Assembly: GCA_030523325.1 (NCBI GenBank)
Contig: JAUNIS010000004.1
Location: 6,608 to 70,607 of the forward strand
DNA from: Phascolarctobacterium sp.
Lineage (GTDB): Bacteria; Bacillota; Negativicutes; Acidaminococcales; Acidaminococcaceae
Length of the DNA: 64,000 nt
Direction: 5' to 3'
The position numbers and the translations under genes are program-made. Positions 1 through 14,900 of the stretch are shown in pieces (positions within the stretch are counted from its first letter, which is position 1; each line of letters opens with the position of its first letter). The notes under the pieces were generated by a model. That model was not told the DNA's origin and did not search any database. It was given only the letters and a program-made list of their open reading frames with translations.

Positions 1-3000
1 TGATGCTAGCAGCTGCAGATTCAATTTCAACATCACCAGTTGCAGTAATTGCTTTTTGAACGAGAATTTCCTTTTCAGCTTCGAGGATTGCATCGTTACC
101 TGCAGTAATTTCTGCGTTGGTAGTAATCTTATCACCTGCGGTCAACATTGCATCGTTGTCTGCACCAATCTCGCTATAAACATAAATATTGTCGTCCGCC
201 TTAAGAGTTACATCATTGCCCGCTTGAACTACATCATTAACAGTCAAATCGGTGCCTGCAACCATCACTACATCATTAGTAGCCGTAAGTTTGCTCTCAG
301 TCGTAACACTTTCTTGAGAGCGAATCTTAATAGTAGCCGCGGTCAGAGCATCACCTTCGTCAATAGTTAATGCTTTAACTGTGTCTAAGGAAATGGTGTC
401 ATTTGCATTAATATCGCCAGCAAGTTTGAGCTCGCCGTTAACATAAACGCCAACATTTTCAAGGTTCAAATAGTTACCATCAGTATCTTTCTTAGAAGAT
501 GTAACAGTAAGCTTCAAAACGCCTTCAGCCGGTTGGTCTTTATCGTTACTAGATGTAATACCTTCAACATAAACGTTTTGAGCCGCACGAACGATAACAG
601 CATTATTGCTATTGAGGATATGAATTGCTTCGGATTGTTTTGTTACTTCGTTGCCATCCGCATCAGTCTCGGTGTAAGAAGTAAGAATCGGGAAGCCTTC
701 ATCGTCATATTTAACTTTGCCATCTGCGTCCTTAACAGCTTGACCAACATTACCAGATTCGGATACTAAGGTAATAGAATGAGATTCTTCAGAATCGGAC
801 TCTTCGATACGTAAGTAGTAAGGAATATCCGCATCGTTAGTTAATTGATAGATGCTCTTATCCGCAGCAATTTCAATATTACCTTGGGTAGAAATATTCT
901 TCAACCACAAAGCATTATCTGCATCGCTATAATATGCACCAATATCTCTGATATAAATTCCATCTGGTGCAATTGCACTTAAACCAAGAGATTTGTTACC
1001 GCCATTGAGCACAACTAACAAGGAGTTATCCAGCTCGCCAATGCTTCCTTCAGCCGCAGCAATATAAAGGCTCTTACCATAAATATTAGCAGCGTCTCCA
1101 ACCGCAGGTTCATGAGTAATCTTGCCAAGACTTGTTACAGAAACATCTCCTTCAGCTGCCAACAAGCCAATATTGATATCCTTGGTAACATTCTTTTCTT
1201 CCGTTGCAGCGGGATTTACACGACCTTCGAGATAGATATCGCCAGCAACATTCTTATCAGTATTTTCGAAATTAGCAACGATAATTTTACCTATAGCCGT
1301 GTCATTACCTTGTTCATCCTTGCCAGGTGCATTAAGTTGAACGCCAATAGGCAGCTTCTTATTAATGGTAATGATACCGGTGTTGGAATTCCAAACAACG
1401 TTAGATGCATCAGTTTGCGAGAGCAGCTTCAGGTCTTCCATACCAGTCATGCCTGACTTCTCGTCTGTTACATTGGCATTACCAAGAGTATCAATGGTCA
1501 TTTCAATAGTATTAGCATCTAAAACGCCAGCACTATCTTTGACGTTCAAGGTGATATTGTTACCGCGAACGTTAGGAGCCTTGCTGCTTGTTGTGGGTAA
1601 ATCACCGCTTTCGGGATTAATGATAGAGTTTTGAATGCTGTAAAGAAGCGCTTCCTTGCTCCAAGTTTCGTAGGTGCCAGCATCCTGTGTTAATTGGCTG
1701 ATTTGAGTATTTAACTGGGTGATTTCAGAATTAATTTCTGCGACCTTAGTAGCTGCACCACTATATTCTGCATATTTCTCAGGATCGCTTTCACAAAGAG
1801 CTTGTTGTTTTTGATATTTAGTGAGCTCAGTATTTTTATCGTTAAGGGAACGTCTTAAAGCGATGACTTCCTCAGTGTCTTGCAAAGCCAGGGTCTTTTC
1901 AGCTTGCAGAGCCGTGCTTTGAGCTTGAGCTTCAGCACTTGCTTTGTCATCATCAATGAGACCAGCTTGTAACCATTTTTTAATGAGGGTATTTTCAGAA
2001 GCGGAAGCTAAATCGTTATAAGGCAATGCATCAACTACAGAACCATCTGCAACATTAATGGTTACGTCACCATCTTTTGCGTAAATGGTACCGATACGCA
2101 TATTACCACCAGCAATATCATCAACACCGATTTGGGTAAGTGTGATATCCTTTTGAGCCGTTGCATTAATGCTAGCAGTTAAAGGATCGGCATTATACGA
2201 TTCCTGGGCTGCTCTAACTCTTACATCGATAGAACCGTTTTGAGAAACAAGGTCAATGCGGTCGGCAACAATAATACCATCTTCGGTAGTAAGAATATTA
2301 CCTGTGTTACCAAGGTTGGTAATGCTTGCCTTATTGGTAGTTGCAGCCATGGTCTCGCCATCAGCAGTAATATTTACAGAACCAATCTTACTAATGATAA
2401 GATTACCAGCTGCTTGTTTATTGCTGTGAGCCGTAATAGAAATATCTTGCTCGGTATCGTTAGGAGTGGTAGTCGTCTTACCATCTGCCGTTACGGAAGC
2501 TATATTCTTAACCTCCAGCTTCATAGCATCGCCAAGAGTTAAGTCGATGTTCTCAATATTTTCCTTAGCTAAAAGGTTAACTCTTTCACCGTAAATGCTG
2601 CCGCCAGTTTGACTAATGCTTGCGTTATTAGCTGTAATATTTACTGTGCCCTTTTCTGCATAACCAGTCAGGTTACCAGCATTATCTTTGTTTTCATAAA
2701 GAGTAACGTTACCAAGATTACCAGTCAAAGTAATATCATTTTGAGCAGAAGTTACACGTACTTCACTAGCGCCATCTGCATGACCGATGAAATTGATGCC
2801 AATCTTTTGGTCGGCCTTAACAGAATAAGTATAAGTATCAATAGTACCGCTAGTAGAAACCTTCCAAGTATCTTCAGTATAATGGTGACAATTCAGATAG
2901 CCTTGACTCCATTCTCTATGCTTGATAATTTCGGTAGTACTTGTACCATCTTTATGTTGCCAAATAATATCGTAGACATCGCTATTATTATTGAAAGTAT

Positions 3001-5985
3001 AGCCGTCTACCGTGCCGATAAAATCGCCTCTGCTCTTAGGATCAGTAGAAGAACCAGAACTAACTAAGTTTTCAGCTGTAGATTCGTTTTCAGCCAAATA
3101 TTTAGTATATTCGCTCTTAGATGAAGATGCGCCCCACCACTTGTTATACCAGGTTGCACGATAAATTTGGTAGCTAGAAGTTTTAGAACCACCAGTCCAG
3201 TTATAACGAAGGCCTTCTTTAGGAGCATAGCTAGAGCTGGTAATACCCAAAGCTTCCATTTGAGCCGCAGTAAGTTCAACATATTCTTTGTCCGACAAGT
3301 ACTTAGAAACAGCATTAACAGTTCCGTCATCGTTGCGGGTATATTCGGTAACGATGCTTACGTTCTTGCCATCGATACTCCTTTGATTAGTATCGGTGAT
3401 TCTAACTGTACCGGTGACATCATTGGTAATTAAATCGCCAACTACAAGCTCTTTATTAACATTTACATTTACAGTAATATCGGAGGCGCCGTCTAGGCAA
3501 TTAATTTGACCATTACCCGTGCTAGAAATATTACCAGTTAGATATACTTGTCCCCCTTTAGATTCTACGTTCGGCAATAAAATCTTATCCGTAGAAGGAT
3601 TGTAGTAAACAGCAACACGATAATCAAAAATATTGCTGCCGTCGGATCTCTTTACAGAGCTTCCTGCTACGAGCAAATAGTTGGGATTACCAATGACTGC
3701 TTCATCGGAGATAGCCCTACCTCCATTATTATCAGCTATTTGTTGCATGCGCTGAGCAACTGTAATAGTACCAGTAGCGCTAGAATCGAAATCGCTCTTA
3801 TTTAATGCTGTATCTGTAGAAATATCTACGTAATATTTTTCATAGCCAGATTGAACTGTACCGTTAACGTTGATATCAGCAGCACTAATAATGACACTAC
3901 CACCTGCAACAGTTGCGCTATTAGAAACATAAACACTATTGGAAATATTATTGAGGCCGTCATTGAGACCCGTGGTCTTAGATTCGTATTGATCGTGAGG
4001 ATTACCGCCAATATTAACAATATTATCGACGTAGCCTTGGCTCACAGAACCGGAATCAGCAATAAGCTGAACAGTTTTACCAGTTACAACAGCATTATTA
4101 TCCGTTGCACTCTTGCCTTCGATTGTAATATCGTGGTAAGCGCTTCTAATATAAACACTGCCATCATTAGCATTAACAGTACCATTGATAATAATATCTG
4201 CTTTAACAGGCATTGAATCATTAATAGTTTTAGTCTCTCCATCGGACTTATCTACATAAGTATAAAGATAATTCAAGCCTTGTGTATTATTATAATTGCC
4301 CTTGATGGTAATTTGTCCAGCACCACCCACTGCTGAGTAAGCTTTAGTAACAGTCTTAGAGTTATCGGTATTAACAGTCTTAATTGCTTCAGCAAGTTTT
4401 GCGTTAATATCTTCAATAGCGGTGCTTGTACCAGGATCCATCACCTTGTCATTGTAGATAATTTGTCCACCTTTATCACCTACAATAACGTCGTTAATAT
4501 TCATAGCTAAGCTTGTATTATTGTTAATGGTAATGGTCGGACTTCCTTTCGCAACAACCTTGCCTGCTTGAGAAGATGAATAGAAATTATCCGTAGTAAC
4601 GTTAACATTACCACCATGGGAACTCAGATTCGGGACTTCTACATAGCTTACGACAATAGTCTTAAGACTGCCGTCAGAATTAATAACGCCAGCATCGGTC
4701 AAACGTTGCTTCAAAGTATTGTATTCAGCCTCAAAGCCTTTATAAGCAGCACTATCAGGATTATCTGCATAGTTACCCATCAACGTATCAAGTTCATTCA
4801 TTCTTGCGAGAATGGATAGACCGTAATCACGTGAACCAATCTTGAATTCATTAACATTAACAAAGGAACTAATTACAGAATTATCAATACCATAGACGCT
4901 GTCATTAACATCACCAGTTAAAGTGATAAGTTCGTCGATTGTGCGATAGTAATCCGGATCGCCGGCTTTCTTTTCGGCAACATAGACAACATATTTATCC
5001 ATGGAGCCACCATTCTTTTGCACATAATTATAAATAGCGTCATATTGCTCTTGGCTAGTCAGAACGACAATGTCCGTTCTACTTGTATCGGCAAGACCGA
5101 TGGTAATATTTTGAACATTAGCTGCGCCAGCTACAACAAGACCTTCAACCTGAACTGTATTGGTTGCAGTCTTGCCAGCGATAGTCTTATCTCCGTCAGT
5201 AGAAGCAACGTAATTGCTTCCGCCCTTAGAACCCCAAGAAGTATAAGCTTCACTGAAAATATCCGTTACTTCTTTACCTGCATCGGCATAGAGATTAACG
5301 TTTCTTACTGCAGCTACACTGCCACTTGTATTAACCTTAACGGTATTTGTTTGGTTAAAGGTATTGGTAACACTCGGATGACCGCCGAAAGGAATACCTG
5401 TCTTGTTATAAGCTTCTGCATTGGATTCAAGATTCAAGAGCCCGTTCTCGCCTGCGCTACCCTTACCTGCATACATATTAACATCATGATAGCTTGTGAT
5501 GATACCACTAACATCAATAGTATTATTGCGAGTAATATTATTCTTATTTTTAGCGAGAACAACTACACCTACTGCACCAATTGCTTCGGTTATAGTATTA
5601 TTAACGATTTCATGTCTATCGTTAGCACCAAGAACGATATCGGCATTTTCACTCTTCGTTAAGAGGCTAGCTGTATCAGCCAGCTTAATAGTATTATTGC
5701 TTGTGAGATTTATAACGTTGTAAGCGCAAGCATCAGTTATACCACCAACGGACAAGACATAAATATTATCCTTAAGATTGGTAGCTGTATCGGCATAATA
5801 TTCTTGATTACCCTTGGAGGTAATTGCTGTTGTTCCGTTAAGATTAGTATTAGCAGTTGTGGTAATGTTATTTGTCAAATAGCCACAGGTTGCATCTAAA
5901 CCACCATAGCCGGAACCTTTAACAGCTTTATCAGTATTATGATTATAGGCAACGTTATTCACGGAGCCAATAGAAACATCGCCGC
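1..5985 (-). CDS. TpsA giant filamentous adhesin, C-terminal continuation (frameshifted, runs off left edge)
   Basis: The minus-strand frame with codons starting at 5980, 5977 and so on appears open to the left edge. It reads as more of the adhesin that begins at 16605: Asn/Thr/Val-rich beta-helix-type repeats with recurring NTI, GDV and NDI motifs. One coiled-coil-like, Lys/Glu/Gln-rich stretch lies around 1700-1960. Upstream the frame ends in ...SAKINE, and this frame resumes GGDVSIGSVNN after a single missing base (expected GAGGGC, present GAGGC). No start codon or ribosome site precedes the segment, so it is not a separate gene. Seen: an open frame and continuous repeat style. Inferred: one exoprotein of more than 5500 residues, interrupted by a real or artefactual 1-nt deletion. 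The C-terminus lies outside the window. Confidence 0.8.
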
Positions 5986-8900
5986 CTCATTAATCTTAGC
6001 ACTGTTAATGTTAACAGTTGCAGTATTATTTACCGTATTAGTATTAGATACGCCGCTACCACCTGCAATTTTTGCACGCAATGCATCAGCTTGCATTTCG
6101 GAATCGGAATATGTTGACACATCTATATCAATATCACCTGTGGTAGTAATATTGCCACTAACATTAATAGTTGTACTAATGTTACTCTTATGGTCTACAC
6201 TTGCAGCGAACGGGGAAATATCGATAGCACTACCACCATTACCATCTGCTTTATTAACAGAATAGTCCGCGTTATATGCTTCGAGAGACAAAGTCTCGGA
6301 AACGTAATCGCCAGGATTAAAGTTAAGAATAGTCTTAGAATTGTTCGTGGTATTAGCATAGTTCGAGCCAGAGCCAATAACTGCACCAACGGTAACAACG
6401 GATGTCTCGGCATGTTCTGTACCAACAACATGTGCGTCAAGTTCGAGGGCAGAAGCATTATTGACTAATTCTTCATGCTCGGTGGTAACCTTAACTTTGT
6501 TAATGGTTCCATCTGTTTGCTCGGTACTTTCGTCTAAGTCAACCCATTTAAGATTTTGATAAGTATTGTGACCAACAGTAAGCTCAGCCGTATTAGCTAC
6601 AATAGCTTCAGCCGTATTAACGCCAATGCCTGCTACTGCACCACCAGTACCGCCCACAACAATTGCTTCAGCACTATGAGTGGTAATATTAAATTTTTGT
6701 TTTTCGGTATCAAAGGAGCCAATTGCTTTTGCAATAGCATTTAAGTCAACGTTATCGGCAATAAAGGTTTGACCATCCCCAAGACTTGTAGTTGCCTTAC
6801 CATAATTAGAAGCAGTTGCTTTCGCACGAGTTACACTTAAAAGACTGCCTGCATATGTATTAACCTTTGCGTAAGTTGTTGCTTGGTTAAGAGCTTCTAT
6901 CTCAATATCAGCACCTTTAAATGTATTTTCACCAATAATATTAATGCTTGTGCTCTTAGAACCATCTTCCTTGCCTTCAACAGCTTCACTAATCGCACCA
7001 TTGCCATTAGCCAAACCAGCTTGTACGATAAAGGTTTCTGCTTTAACCTTGTTGCTATTAATTGCGTTAATATTTACGTCACCAAGCACAGACTTAGAAG
7101 TTGTGTATTCATAAGTTTTGGATGAATCATCAGCCGTGCTAATTTCCTTGCCATTAACCTCGGTTACACGTTTAGATTCAGTTGTATAAGTCTTGCTTTC
7201 TTTGACAACATTAACGTTTTCAATAGTAGAGCCGCCGCTAATTTCAACGCCGGTATTCGCATAATCATAGCTGCGAGTAAAGAGCGCACCGATAGTAATA
7301 CCTAAAGTTTCTACACCAGTAGTATAGTTGTCGATGACCATGTTGTCTTTAGCAATAATGTTCAACACGCTATCAGCTTCGCTTGCATTTGCTAATTCTT
7401 TACCAGCACTGATGATTGCACCATTAGAGATGGTAATCTTATTGTCGCCTGTATTTTCAATCTTGGAGACAATAACATTAACGGAAACACCTGCAGCATT
7501 GCCATGAGTTGCTCTTTGTTTTAAGGTACCTGCGTTTTCTGATTCAATGTTAATTTGATTTGCATTTAATGCACCGCCAGAAATATTAACACCAGTATTT
7601 TCTTTAACCTCGGTGCTTGCTACAGCAACACTGATATCAGCGATAGCCAGGGCAGCTTGAACATTGTCAAGGTCAGTATTAGTCGTAGTCTTAGCATTAA
7701 CGTTAATATCATCAGTTGCTTTAATAACTGCGCCAGAAATATCCGTCTTAACGCCAGAGCCTGCTTCACCACCTAAGCCCATAGTCGTAGCAGAAGAAAC
7801 AGTTACAACATCTTTAGTAAAGGTACCCTCGGACAGGATTTGGGTATTCTTGTCGGCTTGAGCTAAAGATTCATTAACATTGTCAACGATGGTTTTAGCG
7901 TTGAATCTATATTCGGAATTAGAATCGTCAACCACATCTTGGATGGCTGTACCAACATTATTGATCATAACATTAGTCGCGATTGCACCCGCTCCGACAG
8001 TTGCACCCACAGCGGTTTGTTTAATGGTGCGTGTATCTTCAGCTTTTAAGCTTACACTTTGGGCATTAACAAGACCACTTGTTACGTTATTGATAACGGA
8101 TGTATCAACAGTGTTAACACCAACACCAACACCAACGGCACCCAAGCCACCAGTTGCTGTAATATTTTGGAAATTATCTTCAATTTCATTTTGGGCGTAA
8201 GAAGTCAGGGTACCAATCTTTTCATTATTCGTACCAAGATTGGAACCTTCGATATTAGTTTTAACCTTATTATTGAAATTATTTACGCCAACAGTTGCAC
8301 CGATTGATCCGCCAATACTAATTGCCAGCGCATCACCAGAAACCTCTTGCTTAATGCTGTTCTTGTTGTGAGCTTTCAGTTCTACATCAGCGCCTTTATT
8401 ATCCTTAGAAGCAAGGCCAATGACATCGCTATTAACAAGCTCGGCTATGGTCTCACTGTTTTCTTTGACAACTGATACAGCTGCGGAGATGGAGCCAGAG
8501 CCAATGCCACCACTTAAAGTAATAGAGTTAGTATAAGTCTTGATATCTTTAGCAGAATCTGCGTTAATGGAAAGCTTGTCATTAACTGTTGAATCTACAT
8601 TTTTAATGCGAGCTTCTGTTTTGCCGATAAATGTATCAACGGATACAACACCCGTGATAGCTGCAGCACCAGTACCGGATGCACCAGCACTAACGCCGGA
8701 CTCGGACAAAGTTACAACAATATCGCTATCAGCATCAACAGTAATATCATTGCCTGCAAGAGATTGTTTATTTTCTCGAGCTGTTTCGGTGCCAACAATT
8801 TCCGCAACAGTCTTGCGATCGAATTCGTTATTATCAACGGATGCACCTACACCAACACCAGCTGATCCACCAACACCAACGCTTAAGGTACCAATATGAC

Positions 8901-11900
8901 TAGAAACATCGAGATAATCCTTAGCTTTAACTAAAACATTAGCATTAGTTACGGCTGCCAAATTCTTGTTAATGTCGGAGTCAGAAATTCTTGCAACTGT
9001 TTCGCCTTTAATCGTATTCACACCAACAGTTGCGTTAGCTGCAATACCTGCCATGCCAGCTGCCCCAACACCGCCTGTGATAGAAATATCAACAAGCTTA
9101 TGCTTAGCATCGGCATTAACAACTAGGCCTTTGTTAGAATTAATACCAGTTGTATCGTTGCCATCTGCATCGATAGTGCTTTCTTCAACGAGAGCTTGAG
9201 TATTGCCTGTAATTTTATTTACTACAACAGTAGCGCCACCGCTTACACCTGTACCACTTGATGCGCTAACGCCCAGAGCACCGCCGTAATTTCTTAGCGT
9301 TTCTTCACTTGTTGCCAGAACGCCTACAGAACCTGCATAAATATTTGCTTTGGTAATTTTAGCAATAGTATCATTAGCGATCGTATTTACTGCAACATTA
9401 CCAGTCAGTTCTCCACTAAGACTACCACTTGTTGCAGCAACATTAATACCGATAGCAACATCCGTAATTTTATTTGTAGAGCTTGCACTAATAGTCTCGG
9501 TGTTAACATTATGTTCACCGCCACTTACATAGGCAAGAGTATCAGCATCGCTTGTAACCTTAGAGACAGTAGCGAGAGCTCCCAGAGGCAAACCACCAGC
9601 AGTTGCGCTAACGGATAAACCATCAGCACTTGTAATAACAGAAGTATCTGACTTAGCAGTAATACTTAAGATGCCTGCTTTATCGTCTTCTTTGTCATTG
9701 TTAGAGTCTTTGTTAATATTTACATCGGTCATGCTTGCGTTCGTAAGAGTGTAAATATTATCTACAGCAACAGAACCTTGTACGCCTGCTTGAATACCAA
9801 CAGAGCCAGAGGCAGCTACCGCTCCACCAAGAGCCAAGGAGAACAGCTTAGCATTATTTTCTGCACTTGCTTTCACAGCTGCATCAGCTGTTGTAAGAAT
9901 CTCAGCGTTATTAATTTGAGCAAAAACTCTTTGACGTTTGTCTTCAGAGCCAACATTATTATTTACAACACTACCACCAACTGAAATACTAAGATTACCA
10001 CCTGCGGCTACACTAACAGTACCAGCAACTGCTTTCAAAGTGGAATCGTCCTTAGCTTTAACGTCAAGCTTGCTAACCTTATAAGTAGTTACATTACCGT
10101 CGTCATCAATTTCACCAAAACCAATGCTTGCGTTATGAACGTCATCTATATCAACTGCAGATCGATCAATAACTGCTTCAGTATCATTTGTGCCATTATT
10201 ACCTGCAAAGGCACCGGTTGCTGCTACATTCAAAGCCTTGGAGCCAGTTGTATCAACACCAGCGTTGGCAGCTGCTGCAACAGCATAATTTTTTGTTGTA
10301 TTCTCGGCATCTAAGGTGAGTTCAAGAGCCTTATTGTAGCCATCAATTTTTGCACCAAGCACATAAGCACCTGTTGTATTAGCAAAACTATTTTGAGCCC
10401 AGGTCATGCCGAGAGCTGCGTTAGCAAGTGAGACACCTGCCTCGCCAGCAACGGAAACAGTCTTGGTCTTAGTATCAGCTGTAATATTAACCTTGTCAGC
10501 TTTAACAACAGAATCGGTTACAGTATCATTGCCTTTAAGAGCTTCGATGCTTGCATAAGTATCGTTGTCAATGCGAGAAATTACAACTGAACCAGCTGCT
10601 GCAAGACCGCTAGACTCGGAGTTAGTTTTTGCACTTACACCAACAGCCGTGCCAACAACAAGAGTGTCAGACTTAGCTTCGATATTGAGAGCACTAGTAT
10701 CGTCGTTACCAGTTACGTTAATGGTAGAGCCTTTAACCTTGGCAGCGAAATCGTTATCTACATTATTATATACAACGCTTCCTGCTGCAGCTCCCCCAGC
10801 CCCCTTACCGGTTTGTACGGTTACGGTTACAGCACTACCAACGATGGTATTGCCCGAATGATCTGTATCGTAAGAAGTAGTATTATATTTAGTGCCGTTA
10901 TTTTTTGTTTCACCGTCTTCTGTAGTAGTAGCAGATACAGGTGCACCCTCGCTATCCGTCTCCAGAGCTGTATCATTGCCAAGATTAGAGATAGCTTCCT
11001 TGCCTTCAACATCAAAGGCGGTCTTGCCGTCCTGATCTTCAATGCTCTTAACTTCTTCAATATAAGTATTTTCAGTTTCGTCAGCAGTAAGCTTACCGTC
11101 TTCGGCTTTAATATCAGCAGTCTTAACTGTGATAGTAGAGCCACTGATTTCAGAATTAATATTATTATTTACGTTATTGACAACAACTGCACCATTAGCT
11201 GCAACATAACTGCTATCACCAGTTGCAAGACCAAGGGAAATAGCTGTACCGACTTGAGTCAGCTTGCTTGCTGCTAAATTGGTGAGAGAATCAGCAGTAA
11301 TATTGCTTGCATTAGCAATGCTTGCCTTAACATTATTGGTAACCTTTTGCACGGTTACAGACGCACCGATAGAAGCGTTGCTCTTCGCATAATCTGCAGT
11401 AACGCCACCAGCGATTTGCAGGTCCTTGTCATAAGCCACGTTACTTACGGACGCATTTTTAATGCTTGCGTTGTTAATTTCGGCATTGATCGTACTATTT
11501 ATAAGGTTAACGGAACCGGCTGCAGTAATATCAAAGCCTTTAGATTGCTCGGTAGCGCCTGTATTAATACCAAGACCAACGCCAGCAGCTACTTGAGCAC
11601 CAGAATTAACTGCCTTGTTAGTCAGCTGACCACCAGCAATTTCCGTTCCCTTAATAGTTGCGGATGTATTTTTCGTTAAATCGTTAACAGCAACAGCACC
11701 TGCAAGTGTTGCAGAAAAGCTTACATCACTATTAGAGCTGCCTGCTTTTGTGCGAGCCATAGCACCGCTATAAGCACCAACATAACTGGAATCTTCTGCC
11801 AAAACATTAACTGCGTTATTAGGATCGGCAAGATTCAGTTTAACATTGCCAAGCTCAGCTTCAGTTTTATTAGTAATGGAGTTGTAGGATACGGAGCCAG

Positions 11901-14900
11901 CAATTGCAAGTCGTACGGAAGAATCCTTGCGTTGATTGTTATCCGTGTCAGCATCATTTAAAGCACCGTTGCCACCCTCGTTAGCTGCAGCATCGCCACC
12001 CTTAGCTTGACTAGGCGGATCACTCTTTTCGTCCTTTCGTCCTTCACCATCAATTTGGATATCGTTAATGTCAACCTTTTTATCCGAGCCATCAGCTGCT
12101 TTAACCTTAACGATTGCACCATTCTTTTCAGCGGATGCATCCGTATCACTTTTAGCTTCGTCGTTGGATTTTTCTGTAGCAGTAACGCCAGCAATCGTTA
12201 AGTTGTTGAGTACTCCACTAGTTGTTGCGTTGAGATCGAGATCTTGTACGTCCCAAGTAATTGCCTCTGCACCAGTATTGTCAAGGTCGAGAACCTTCGC
12301 AAAAGTATTGGCGTGGAAAGAGATTACGCCCACACTTGCGCCCACGGCCGAATTGGAAGAAGACAAATCGCCGGCAATAACGGTAAGATTATCATTGTTC
12401 TTCGCATCAAGAGTAATCTTTTCAGCCGTAATATTAGCGTGTTCATCCACGGATACATTAGCCGTGCCCGAGCCACCTGCATAAGCAACCATGCCTGTGA
12501 GACCAAAGGTACTGCTATTAGCACCACCAAGAGAACCAACAGCATTCGTAACCTTATTGTTAGCTTCAACAGAAAGCTCTTTAGCTGCAATTTCTGCACC
12601 AGAGTGAACAAGTACGTTACTTTCTGTGGTAGTATTTTGTACAGCTACAGTGCCGCCCAAGCCTACCTCGGAACCACTATTAGTATTTGCGTCAGGAAGA
12701 ATACCTTTCCACATGCCCGCAAAATTAACATTGCCGCCGAGACTTTCAGCAGTAAGATTTACATTGCCATAAGAAGTGGTTGCACTTTCGCCTTCACCAG
12801 TAACTGTCTGGGCCTTAACTATTGCACTCTTTGCAATATCAACTGTAGCGATATTAGTGGAATTTTGAATAGCAACCGTGCCATTGACCATAGCAGTAGC
12901 TTCCTTGCCCTTGCTAACGGTAGATACGGATGTCAAAATATTCATGTAATTATTGACGTCTTTGAGCTCGGTGATACCAGTTTTAATACTGGTATAGCCG
13001 TTATAAACATTGGCCACTCCATTAGCTAAGGTATTGAAATCGTTTGTTAATTTTTGTAGTTTTGCCTCAGCTGCGTCCGTGTCTTTGCCAATAGCAACAA
13101 TCTTTTCAAGCTTAATCTCTTTACCCTTCTCGATAGCCTTTGAAAATTTTTCTTTTTCAGCTTCAATGAGAGCGGCCAGGGTAGTAAAGTTTTCTTCGAG
13201 ATCAGCAAATTTATTTATCAGCTCTTCAATTTCACTTTCGCTCTTGCCTTGACTTTGAGCAGTAGCAACCGCATCATTAACAACTTTACTCCAGGTTTCG
13301 CCAGTAGTCAGAGTTGAAATACCTTCAGTAATATGATCCCAACCACTTGTAACCTTGCCTACCATGATGGACAGGCGTTTGTAATCGTTATCCACCTTAG
13401 CATTAATGTTAATATCGGCTTGGCGAGTTACGTCTTTGTCGTTTTCATCTTTTTCAGTAACTGTGCCAGAGGCAAGAATTTGTGCTCCCTCAGCTACAAT
13501 TACCTTGGCATTGTTGTTAAAATTATCAACGGTTACGGCTGCATTAACCCCAAGCTTGGTATCCCCGCTTGTATTAATGAAGACATTGGTGGTTTTTACT
13601 TGGTTATCTAAAACAGTAACAGAAGCATCAACCTTGACGTCGCCATCGTAAGAGCTAATGACGGAATTTTTCGCAAGGTTAACATTAGTATTGCCGCTGA
13701 TATTAGCAACGGTTACAGCTGCACCTAAATCGTAGTATTGATTCCAGCTTTTAGAACTAGCTGGATTGTCATTGGTGTCTTGAGCTTGGTTTTGGCCTTC
13801 GACTTCATCACCAGCTGCGTCCTTATTCTTATCAGCTACGGAATCAAGAAGTCCCTTAACCTTTTCGGTCTGGGTCTTGGTTACATCGGTTTCAATAGCA
13901 TCGCCTGCTGGATCGCTATCACCAGATTCCTCAGCCTTCTCTTTGGACGGAGCCTTTTCTCCGTCAGCAGCTTTCTCTTGTTGTACTCCTTCAATAGCAT
14001 TAGATGTGTTAATGACGATGCCCTTGTCCAGAGTATGGTCAACTTGATTTTGAACATTCTTACCCACGGTACCAAAGGTTTCTGTAGCACTAATTTCTAC
14101 TCCGTTACCAGTTATTTGGGCATAGTTATCCACTTGAGATTTGTTGTTACTATTAATAATGTTAATGGAAGTACTTACGGCTTGGGTATCATCGGATTTA
14201 ACACCAACAGTGCTATCAAGATTGATGTTTGAATCTGCAAAAATGTCCACAGCACCAGCTGCTTTAACAAGCTCAGCTGCAGCAGTCTCACCGTTTTGGG
14301 GAGCAGAGCCAATAGTAACGTTTGCATTCGTATTTTGGTTAATTAAACCGAGTGCAACATTAATATAGGCAGGTGTGCTTGTATATTGTTTAGTCTCTTC
14401 GCCAGCGTCATTCTTCTTAGAAACGGAGAGAGGTGTAATACTTAAATTAGCCTTAGCACTATTTGCCGCTTCAGCTTTGAGTTCTACATCACCAGAACTA
14501 TCAAGGGTACCTTGAATGTTGACACTGGCATTACTATCGATTTGTTCCCAGATCATACCGCCGTTCATCCAGGTATAACCGTTTTGCCCAGCCTTATCGT
14601 TTGCTTCATCTTGACTTGCATCGCCTTGACCGTCAGTGTCCCCAGTATCTTCGCTAGTTTTACCTTCGTCCTTCTTTTCTGCGTCTTCTACAGCAGTAGC
14701 CTTGGGAACAAGATTCATGGCTATTTTGACATCGGCAGTACTATTTGCAGATACACTGATGTCACCAGCTTTGGCATCGGCAAGCTCGTCACCACTAAAG
14801 CCTGCTACGGAATTATATTGGCTAGTCGGTTTAACAGTCGTCAGCTTACCGGTATTGGCTACTGTTACATCGGCTTTGGCACTAACAAGACCAAGAGCAA

